Assembly (NCBI GenBank): GCA_964605095.1
Contig: CAZSBS010000125.1
Location: 1 to 13,963 of the forward strand
DNA: 13,963 nucleotides
Direction of reading: 5' to 3'
Source: JAUWQU01 sp964605095
GTDB lineage: Bacteria; Planctomycetota; Phycisphaerae; SM23-33
Shown: positions 7,978-13,963 of the stretch, one piece after another
Position numbering within the stretch: the first letter of the stretch is position 1
Layout of the letters: the number at the start of each line of letters is the position of its first letter
Program-made: the position numbers and the translations under genes
Notes under the pieces: model-generated
Databases searched by the model: none
The model's input: the letters and a program-made list of their open reading frames with translations, nothing else
Told to the model about the DNA's origin: nothing

Positions 7978-8515
7978 GTTGCAGTCTACATCGCCTTGGC
8001 CGGCCTTGCCATGCCCGGCCCCCGCCAACAAACAGGACGTACAGGCTTTCGGCGTGCAGGCAGGCCAGCAGCAGGTCGCCTCGGTTGATTAAGTCCACCG
8101 TGTTGACGTTGTCCCCCCGAAAAACCCCATCTGCCTCTTTGGTTGAGACGAACAGCACGTTTTGGACGAGCCTTGGCAATTAATGCTGGCAAGGTCTGAG
8201 GCTGAGCTTGATCGTTTTCAACTGGGTGTGGCCGTGAAGCAACGGAGGGCGCTTGAGTCCACAGGCGATAGGCTTATGGACGCTCGCCTTGTTCCTATGC
8301 CACGTTGCGCACGCCGTCCGGTCCCCGGGTGAACGGCAGGATGATCCCGCCCACAGGATCGTCAAATCAGGCAGTGCATCGCGAGAAGCTGCCCGGAAAG
8401 CAACCGCTTGCAGGTAGTTACGCTCTTGAGCGTTTCTGCGCTGCAACCGTGCTGTATTCGGGTTACCCTAACGCCGCAAGCCTCTATTTGAGCGTTGGTT
8501 AAACGCGGTCGATCG
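7978..8515. other. Gene-poor intergenic region left of the tRNA-Gly fragment
   Basis: No confident gene is seen on either strand. Short open frames exist (minus 8180-8446, plus 8305-8502), but they lack ribosome sites and recognisable protein motifs. The region should contain the promoter of the minus-strand secreted-protein gene, but I could not pick one with confidence. It contains one copy (8440-8454) of a 15-bp sequence found again to the right of the assembly gap. Confidence 0.5.
8440..8454 (+). repeat. 15-bp direct repeat, left copy
   Basis: GCTGCAACCGTGCTG here matches 8776-8790 exactly. The copies flank the tRNA-Gly fragment and the assembly gap. Confidence 0.6.
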
Positions 8516-8562
8516 TCACGTTGCCAACGTGAATGTCGTCGGTTCGAGCCCGATCGCCCGCT
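8516..8562 (+). other. 3' fragment of a tRNA-Gly(GCC) gene, probable integrase attachment site
   Basis: The sequence folds as the 3' part of a tRNA. The anticodon stem is TCACG/CGTGA (8516-8520 with 8528-8532) around the loop TTGCCAA, anticodon GCC at 8523-8525. A 5-nt variable loop follows (8533-8537), then a T stem GTCGG/CCGAT (8538-8542 with 8550-8554) around the canonical T loop TTCGAGC, and the 3' acceptor strand CGCCCGC (8555-8561) with discriminator T at 8562. No CCA is encoded. The matching 5' acceptor strand GCGGGCG and a proper D arm in the right register are absent upstream, so it is not a working tRNA gene. Three-prime tRNA fragments that start at the anticodon stem are typical of attachment sites used by tyrosine integrases. 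On the minus strand it encodes GLEPTTFTLAT followed by a stop. Confidence 0.7.
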
Positions 8563-8592
8563 TTGACGAAGGGCCGTAGGTAACCGCCTGCG

Positions 8593-8692
8593 NNNNNNNN
8601 NNNNNNNNNNNNNNNNNNNNNNNNNNNNNNNNNNNNNNNNNNNNNNNNNNNNNNNNNNNNNNNNNNNNNNNNNNNNNNNNNNNNNNNNNNNN
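8593..8692. other. Assembly gap of 100 Ns
   Basis: Exactly 100 Ns, the conventional filler for a scaffold join of unknown size. Real distance and real linkage between the left and right parts of the window are unknown, and any reading frame that crosses it is not real evidence of a gene. Confidence 0.99.
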
Positions 8693-8700
8693 CGCCAAAA

Positions 8701-8740
8701 CCATTGCCAACCGTTGCCAACTGGTGCCAACCAATGCCGC
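8701..8740. repeat. Four imperfect 10-bp tandem repeats next to the gap
   Basis: Four consecutive 10-bp units: CCATTGCCAA, CCGTTGCCAA, CTGGTGCCAA and CCAATGCCGC. The core TGCC is in every unit and TGCCAA in the first three. The same GTTGCCAAC string occurs at the anticodon loop of the tRNA-Gly fragment (8520-8528). The 10-bp period is one helical turn, so repeated protein binding on one DNA face is possible; a degenerate coding repeat on the minus strand is the alternative. Just downstream, GCTGCAA occurs three times (8746-8752, 8757-8763, 8776-8782). Confidence 0.65.
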
Positions 8741-8775
8741 GACGCGCTGCAATGGCGCTGCAAACCGACGCTCGT

Positions 8776-8790
8776 GCTGCAACCGTGCTG
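8776..8790 (+). repeat. 15-bp direct repeat, right copy
   Basis: Exact match to 8440-8454 on the same strand. The sequences around the two copies are not otherwise clearly alike. Confidence 0.6.
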
Positions 8791-8841
8791 CGGGATCGAG
8801 GCGTCTGCTTACACTACCCACTCAGGCGGAAAGACGAATGC

Positions 8842-8869
8842 TTGTCGATCCCAGGATCGGTGATAGAAT
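8842..8869 (+). promoter_or_regulatory. Sigma70-like promoter of the DUF6288 gene pair
   Basis: The -35 box is TTGTCG (8842-8847), the spacer 16 nt, and the -10 box TAGAAT (8864-8869; 5 of 6 matches to TATAAT). It would start transcription near 8876, giving a leader of about 70 nt before the first paralogue. Predicted by eye. Confidence 0.5.
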
Positions 8870-8879
8870 CGCCAGTGAG

Positions 8880-8895
8880 GCCGACGACGGTCGGC
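8880..8895 (+). promoter_or_regulatory. Perfect 6-bp hairpin with tetraloop in the leader
   Basis: GCCGAC (8880-8885) pairs with GTCGGC (8890-8895) around the loop GACG. It falls at the very 5' end of the predicted transcript, where such hairpins can protect mRNA. No U-run follows, so it is not an intrinsic terminator. Confidence 0.35.
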
Positions 8896-8947
8896 GGCGA
8901 GAAGCTATCCAGGAAATCCCGGTTCAAACAACGCAGAAAGGAAATTC

Positions 8948-11383
8948 ATGAAAAAGATACTCGTTTCTCTCGCAGCTCTGATCATTCTCTCCACGTCCGG
9001 CCCGGTTTTCGGTGCGGCAAAGACGATGCCCAACCCGGACTTCACCCAAGGCGACAAGATCCCTGAAGACGCGAAGCACGACTGGAACCTCGGTGCCACG
9101 GGCCTGCGCAGTTGGATTTATTGTGACAAGATGGACACCTCCGACGCCCGCCAGATCGCGATCACCAAGGTGGAGAAGGGTTCTCCCGCTGACGGCGTTC
9201 TCGCGGTCGGCGACGTGATTCTCGGCGTCGGCGGCAAGCGGTTTTCCTATGACCCGCGCACCAAAATGGGCAAGGCCCTGACCCTTGCCGAATCGGAAGC
9301 GGGCCAAGGCAAGCTCAGCCTGACCCGGTGGCGCGCGGGCAGCGCGGCGGAAGTCGTGGTGAAGCTTCCGGTGCTCGGAACTTACAGTGCCACGGCGCCC
9401 TACAATTGCCCGAAGTCCAAACGCATTCTCGAACAAGGGTGCAAGGATCTCGCCAAGCGGATGGCGGATCCCTCGTATGTCAACCAGCCATGGCATCTTC
9501 ACCCCATCCCCCGATCGCTTAACGCCCTCGCATTGTTAGCCAGCGGCGATCCCGCCTACCTCCCGCTGATCAAGAAGGAAGCCGAGTGGTTCGCGAACTT
9601 ACCCAGCGCAGATATGGGCACATGGACTTATGGCTACATCATGATGTTCCTGTCCGAATACACGATCGCAACGGGCGATGATTCGGTCATGCCGGGCTTA
9701 ACGCGGCTCGCGCTCGAAGCCGCCCGTGGTCAAAGCGCGGTCGGCTCGTGGGGCCACAGGTTCGCTCGGCCCGACGGACGACTTTACGGCTACGGGATGA
9801 TGAACGCCGTCGGTGTGCCGCTGACCATTTCGTTGGCGATGGCGCGCATGGCGGGCGTGAAAGCCCCGGCCTTGGATCTGGCGATCGAACGCAGTGCCAA
9901 GCTGCTGCGTTTTTACATCGGCAAAGGCGCCATCCCCTATGGCGATCACGGCGCATGGATTCAAAATCACGAGGACAATGGCAAGTGCGGGATGGCTGCG
10001 GTCCTGTTCAACCTGCTCGGCGAGGCGAAAGGCGCGGAGTTTTTCTCCCGCATGAGCGTGGCCGCCCACGGACCGGAGCGCGATTACGGGCACTGTGGCA
10101 ATTATTTCAATGTGCTCTGGGCCATGCCCGGAGTTGCCCTGTCAGGCCCCCAGGCGACGGGGGCGTGGATGAGCGAGTTTGGAACGTGGTATTTCGACCT
10201 TGCACGCGGTGCGGACGGAGTTTTTCTCCATCAAGGCCCGCCGGAGTGGGAGGAGGACAGCTTCGCGGGCTGGGACAGCACCGGCGGCTATCTGTTGGCC
10301 TACGCCATGCCACTCAAGAAAATCCTGCTCACCGGCAAACAACCGAAACTCGCGCCGCAGCTTGATGCCGCCGCCGCCACGGCTCTGATTCTCGATGGCC
10401 GCGGCTGGAGCAGAAGGGATTTCTACAGCGCCTACGACAAACTCAGCGTGGATCAACTGCTGGAACGTCTCGGCAGTTGGTCGCCGATTGTGCGCGATCG
10501 CGCCGCCACGGCGCTGGGTCGCCGCAAAGGCGAGCAACCGGTCGCCGCCCTCGTGAAGATGCTTTCCGCCCCGCGCCTGGAAACCCGCTACGGCGCCTGC
10601 GATGCGCTCGCTCAGTTCGGAGCTGCCGCTGCCCCCGCCGTGCCGGAATTGACAAAACTTCTCTCTCACAGCGACCTCTGGCTGCGCGTCAAAGCCGCCG
10701 AGACCTTGGCGGACATTGGTGCCCCCGCCATGTCCACGGTGCCGATCCTGCTGGAACGAATCGCTCAGAAACCCACTGCCGAAGATCCGCGCGGCATGGA
10801 GCAACGCTATCTATGCGTCTCTGTCTTTAGAAAGATGCTGAAACAGTCACTCGCCGGCGTGGACCAGGACTTGCTCCGCAAAGCCGTGGTCGCCGGACTG
10901 CAAAACCAGGACGGTTACGCCCGCGGCTTTATCAGCGGCATCTATCCGCAGTTGAGCTATGAGCAAATCAAGCCGCTGCTTCCCGCCATCCTCCAGGCAG
11001 TTATCGAACCGGCGCCGAGTGGCGAAATGTTTGCCGACGGGATCCGCCTGGAGGGTCTCCGCATCCTGGCCAAACACCACGTCGAGGAAGGCATCAGCGC
11101 CTGCGTGAAATACACCCGCGATCAGAATCAATGGTGGAGCGAGGGGCGGACGCCGGAAATCATGAAGATCCTCCTCAACTACGGCACTCACGCCAAGGCG
11201 ACCATTCCGGAACTGACCAAGATCGCGCACTTCTTCGAAAAGGAGGAAAAAGACTTTCCTCCGGCTCTGATGGCCATGAAGGCCAAGTGCGTCCGCGAAA
11301 CGATCGCTGCGATTAAAGCCTCGACGGACACCCCGGAACTCGTCCGAATTGAACAGGACAAGAATCCCCACCGAATCATCTAA
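8948..11383 (+). CDS. Secreted DUF6288-type protein with PDZ-like module and HEAT repeats (paralogue 1)
   Basis: 811 residues. ATG at 8948 follows AAAGGA at 6 nt. A signal peptide (MKK..., hydrophobic core, cleavage near FGA at 21-23) sends it out of the cytoplasm. Residues about 68-142 look like a PDZ-type module (ITKVEKGSPADGVLAVGDVI, then LSLTRWRAG). A linker YSATAPYNCPKS (146-157) leads into an all-helical domain (about 160-470) with aromatic and Gly-rich turns, like an alpha/alpha toroid. Motifs shared with the neighbour are GH (269-270), GYG-M (281-284), PYGDH (330-334), and HCG (382-384). HEAT-like helical repeats follow from about 500 (VRDRAATALGRRKGEQPV, then LRVKAAETLADIGAP at 579-593). 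I assign DUF6288 from memory of the family pattern. Its activity is unknown; a carbohydrate- or peptide-acting toroid enzyme is only a guess. It is the first gene of a two-gene unit. Confidence 0.85.
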   Translation: MKKILVSLAALIILSTSGPVFGAAKTMPNPDFTQGDKIPEDAKHDWNLGATGLRSWIYCDKMDTSDARQIAITKVEKGSPADGVLAVGDVILGVGGKRFSYDPRTKMGKALTLAESEAGQGKLSLTRWRAGSAAEVVVKLPVLGTYSATAPYNCPKSKRILEQGCKDLAKRMADPSYVNQPWHLHPIPRSLNALALLASGDPAYLPLIKKEAEWFANLPSADMGTWTYGYIMMFLSEYTIATGDDSVMPGLTRLALEAARGQSAVGSWGHRFARPDGRLYGYGMMNAVGVPLTISLAMARMAGVKAPALDLAIERSAKLLRFYIGKGAIPYGDHGAWIQNHEDNGKCGMAAVLFNLLGEAKGAEFFSRMSVAAHGPERDYGHCGNYFNVLWAMPGVALSGPQATGAWMSEFGTWYFDLARGADGVFLHQGPPEWEEDSFAGWDSTGGYLLAYAMPLKKILLTGKQPKLAPQLDAAAATALILDGRGWSRRDFYSAYDKLSVDQLLERLGSWSPIVRDRAATALGRRKGEQPVAALVKMLSAPRLETRYGACDALAQFGAAAAPAVPELTKLLSHSDLWLRVKAAETLADIGAPAMSTVPILLERIAQKPTAEDPRGMEQRYLCVSVFRKMLKQSLAGVDQDLLRKAVVAGLQNQDGYARGFISGIYPQLSYEQIKPLLPAILQAVIEPAPSGEMFADGIRLEGLRILAKHHVEEGISACVKYTRDQNQWWSEGRTPEIMKILLNYGTHAKATIPELTKIAHFFEKEEKDFPPALMAMKAKCVRETIAAIKASTDTPELVRIEQDKNPHRII

Positions 11384-11429
11384 CACACCAAATGAACGAA
11401 ACTAAAAAATGAAAGGAATAGGCACTGAC

Positions 11430-13963
11430 ATGAAAAACACACTCGTATCACTCGCAGTCTTAGCCATCCTCGCCACGTCCGGCGCGGTTTTCGGGGCGGA
11501 AAAGGCAAAGTCCGCTCCCGATCTCACCGTCGGCACCAACCGCAATGCGGTTGACCGTAAGTTCACCTACAATCTTGGCCCCACGGGCATGCGCGGGTGG
11601 ATCTGGACCCAATGGTCGACGTATAATAGCGACACGAGTACCGCCGACAAACCATGGCAGATTCTGGTCACGTCCGTGGGCAAAGACACGCCGGCCGCTG
11701 CGGCAGGCATTTTGCCCAACGACGTGATTCTGGGCGTGAAGGCGGGCGGCGGCGCGGTGTCCCTCTTCACCAAGGATGCCCGCAAGAGCCTGGGCTTGGC
11801 GATCGGCGATGCCGAGGCTGCCAATGGCGTACTGAAACTCCTCATCAACCGGGACGGCGTCGGCACCAATAAGACGTACACGCTTCGGTTGAAACTGACG
11901 AACCTGGCCTATAGCGCCACGGCACCCTACAACTGCCCCAAGTCGGCGCGCATCCTGGCCGATGCCGTCACTGTCATCTCCAACAAGCCGTTCAAATCAT
12001 CCGGCATAGCGAACCCGGTGCTGGGCCTGGCCAAGCTGGCCGCCGGCATTACCAATGACGAGCTAAAGACCTATGCCCACTCCATATGCCCCGCAACCGG
12101 CTCGCTGCAGCCACGGGTCTCCTATAGCTCCTGGAGCTGGGCGTACAACAACATATTTCTTACAGAATATTTCCTGCGTACCGGCGACACCCGTGTGAAG
12201 GACGGGATACGGGAGTTGAGCCGTTCGCTCGCGGAAGCGCAGGACATGTACGGCATGATGGGTCATTATTTTACCGAGAACCGGCACGACGGCACCCACG
12301 GCTCGGCCTGGGGCTACGGCCCGATGCACGCGTGTTCGATCCCCGCCGGCGTCTCACTCGTCCTGGCGAAGAAGTGCGGCATTGTTCACCCGGAACTCGA
12401 TCCCGCCATAGACCGCCTTGGCAAGAACGAAAGCTACTATGTGGACAAGGGCGGACTTCCCTACGGCGAACACGCGCCGGAGCTGCAATCTTACCGCGCC
12501 AGCGGCGGCAGGCACGCGATGGCGGCGATGTTCTTCGGGCTGCAAGGAAACAAGCCCACGCAGACGGAATATTTCACCCGGATGAATATGGCGGAGTACA
12601 ACGGCATGGAGTGTTGGCATTGCGGCGGTGACGCCAACTACATCTGGGGTTGGATCGCGGCGAATCTCGGCGGCACCAAGGCCCTGGCCTCGCGTTTTGA
12701 GCAAATGCGCTGGTATGTTGACCTGGCGCGCCGCTGCGACAGCTCGTTCGTGTCTGACGCGTACGACCAGGGGTTTGATGGGGTGAAGAATGGCGACTAC
12801 TGGGACCCCAATCTGGGATACCAGTATGAACTGGATGCGACAGCGCTCTATGTCCTGTTGTTTTCCGTGCCGGACCGGCGGATCTATCTCACGGGCAGGG
12901 ATCCGAATCCGGCGAATGAGTTGAGCGCCGCGGCGGTATCGAATGCGATCTGGGCGGGGCATTTGGAGACTACCGTGAACGGGTACACCACCAACCAACT
13001 GCTGGGCTACTTCGGCGCATACGATCCCTTCGTGCGCTGGTCTGTGGCGCAGACACTGGCCGCGAAGCCCGACAGCGCCAACCTGGTCCCCAAACTGATC
13101 GCGGGGACTACCCACGCCAATCCGCGCGTGCGCGAGGCATCGTGCCAAGCCCTGGGAACAATCAAGAACCCCACCGCGATCCCTGCGCTGGTCGCCCGGC
13201 TGCGCGACCCGGACATGGGGGTGCGCTGGAAAGCGGGAGTAGCCTTGCAGGGCTTCGACTCGGCGGCGACCACGGCCTCTTACCTGACGGACATTATGAA
13301 GGCGTTCATAGCCAACGGCTCCCTGGACCAATATTCGATTGATTGGACTGATCCCTTGCGGATGGCCAATCAGAGTCTGTCCGCTCTCCTGTTTTCCCAG
13401 CGTCCCAGCGACACCATCGCCGCGCCCACGAACCTGTTCTATGAGGCGGTTAAGGTCGGCATGGCCCAGCCAGACGGTTATGGGCGGGGGAACCTTTCTC
13501 GTTTCATGCTCAACAATTTGACCTGGACGCACGTCCAGACACTGGCGCCGAACATCGTCGAAGCCGCGAAGGAGCCGCCACCGGCAGACAGGATGTTCGG
13601 GCAGGATTTCCCGATTTACGCGATCAAGACGCTCGCAAAGTACAATGTCGCGGAAGGCATTCCCCTGGCGGTCAGGATAGCGGACAAATACCTGTTGTAT
13701 GGAGGCCTGGGGAACATATCTGGTGAGGCATTAGAGGTCTTGTCCAGATCGTACCGCGGGTCGGCCAGGGACGCGCTTCCCGCGCTCCACACGATGCAAT
13801 CATGGGCGCCGGAAAACCAGCAAATCAAGGCTGCCATCAAGAATACCATTAACGCAATCGAGACCAAGCCAGGGCCCGCTCTCGTGAATTTCAAGAAAAT
13901 CACCACCATCACCGCAACGCCACCCGCACTGAAATGGCCGGCGGCCACCGCAAAACTGGCTTG
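11430..13963 (+). CDS. Secreted DUF6288-type protein with PDZ-like module and HEAT repeats (paralogue 2, 3' end outside window)
   Basis: 844 codons are open to the window edge. Same layout as its neighbour: signal peptide ending near FGA (21-23), PDZ-like module about 78-160 (ILVTSVGKDTPAAAAGILPNDVI), linker YSATAPYNCPKS (161-172), helical domain to about 490 with GH (278-279), GYGPM (295-299), PYGEH (344-348) and HCG (397-399), then HEAT-like repeats from about 515 (VRWSVAQTLAAKPDSANL; VREASCQALGTIKNPTAIP; VRWKAGVALQGFD). ATG at 11430 is chosen because it aligns with the neighbour's signal peptide and has AGG at 7 nt. An in-frame ATG at 11409 would add 7 residues, without a ribosome site. 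The 46-bp gap to the previous gene implies co-transcription. Beyond about residue 820 it continues past the point where paralogue 1 ends, with a Thr/Pro/Ala-rich stretch that may open another domain. Function unknown. Confidence 0.85.
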   Translation, partial: MKNTLVSLAVLAILATSGAVFGAEKAKSAPDLTVGTNRNAVDRKFTYNLGPTGMRGWIWTQWSTYNSDTSTADKPWQILVTSVGKDTPAAAAGILPNDVILGVKAGGGAVSLFTKDARKSLGLAIGDAEAANGVLKLLINRDGVGTNKTYTLRLKLTNLAYSATAPYNCPKSARILADAVTVISNKPFKSSGIANPVLGLAKLAAGITNDELKTYAHSICPATGSLQPRVSYSSWSWAYNNIFLTEYFLRTGDTRVKDGIRELSRSLAEAQDMYGMMGHYFTENRHDGTHGSAWGYGPMHACSIPAGVSLVLAKKCGIVHPELDPAIDRLGKNESYYVDKGGLPYGEHAPELQSYRASGGRHAMAAMFFGLQGNKPTQTEYFTRMNMAEYNGMECWHCGGDANYIWGWIAANLGGTKALASRFEQMRWYVDLARRCDSSFVSDAYDQGFDGVKNGDYWDPNLGYQYELDATALYVLLFSVPDRRIYLTGRDPNPANELSAAAVSNAIWAGHLETTVNGYTTNQLLGYFGAYDPFVRWSVAQTLAAKPDSANLVPKLIAGTTHANPRVREASCQALGTIKNPTAIPALVARLRDPDMGVRWKAGVALQGFDSAATTASYLTDIMKAFIANGSLDQYSIDWTDPLRMANQSLSALLFSQRPSDTIAAPTNLFYEAVKVGMAQPDGYGRGNLSRFMLNNLTWTHVQTLAPNIVEAAKEPPPADRMFGQDFPIYAIKTLAKYNVAEGIPLAVRIADKYLLYGGLGNISGEALEVLSRSYRGSARDALPALHTMQSWAPENQQIKAAIKNTINAIETKPGPALVNFKKITTITATPPALKWPAATAKLA

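Noticed and set aside
7925..8179. Longer N-terminus for the 874-residue secreted protein
   Set aside because: It would place 85 residues before a clear signal peptide, contains hairpin DNA, and lacks a ribosome site.
8180..8446. 88-codon minus-strand frame
   Set aside because: No ribosome site, no recognisable motif, and mixed composition. It may include a decayed integrase tail, but this cannot be supported as a gene.
8483..8562. Complete tRNA-Gly gene
   Set aside because: A D-arm-like hairpin GCGT/ACGC exists at 8492-8506, but it is 9 nt out of register with the anticodon stem, and the 5' acceptor strand does not pair with CGCCCGC.
8693..8790. CRISPR array
   Set aside because: Repeat units are only 7-10 bp, contiguous or irregularly spaced, with no unique spacers of constant length and no cas genes in the window.
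8362..8821. Minus-strand frames that cross the N run
   Set aside because: The 100 Ns are filler, so continuity of frame is an artefact. Only the parts outside the gap were interpreted, as a possible integrase tail.

Overview
The window is GC-rich and looks like a metagenome-assembled or draft scaffold from the Planctomycetota or a near relative in the PVC group. The reasons are the style of the exopolysaccharide operon, the form of its NusG-like protein, and two secreted proteins that I place in the DUF6288 + HEAT-repeat family, which I know mainly from Planctomycetota, Verrucomicrobiota and Lentisphaerota. This assignment is an inference. A run of exactly 100 Ns (8593-8692) is a scaffold join of unknown true length, so the linkage of its two sides is not proven.

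Left part (1-5154, minus strand). This is the front of a Wzx/Wzy-type exopolysaccharide operon, in transcription order: an outer-membrane polysaccharide export lipoprotein (Wza type), a chain-length determinant fused to a BY-kinase (Wzc type), a specialised NusG paralogue (UpxY/RfaH-like), and a WecA/TagO-like sugar-1-phosphate transferase that runs off the left edge. The transferase would load the first sugar on undecaprenyl phosphate, the Wzc/Wza pair would control length and export, and the NusG paralogue probably keeps RNA polymerase processive through the operon. A sigma70-like promoter (5338-5366) lies upstream with a leader of about 180 nt.

Middle (5300-7924, minus strand). One large secreted protein of about 874 residues that I cannot assign to a family. 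It has a signal peptide, a presumed beta-rich centre and an Ala-rich coiled coil. Its reading frame runs through AT-richer DNA at the 3' end and overlaps the promoter of the exopolysaccharide operon.

Junction (7925-8947). A gene-poor stretch holding a hairpin cluster, the 3' part of a tRNA-Gly(GCC) gene without its 5' half, the N gap, 10-bp tandem repeats, and a 15-bp direct repeat found on both sides of the gap. This looks like an integrase attachment site or the scar of one.

Right part (8948-13963, plus strand). Two tandem paralogues, each with a signal peptide, a PDZ-like module, a predicted all-helical central domain sharing conserved His/Asp-Glu/Cys motifs, and HEAT-like repeats. They are 46 bp apart and very likely co-transcribed from a promoter at 8842-8869. 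The second is cut by the right edge and continues past the point where the first ends. These uncharacterised proteins, together with the junction, are the most interesting content here.
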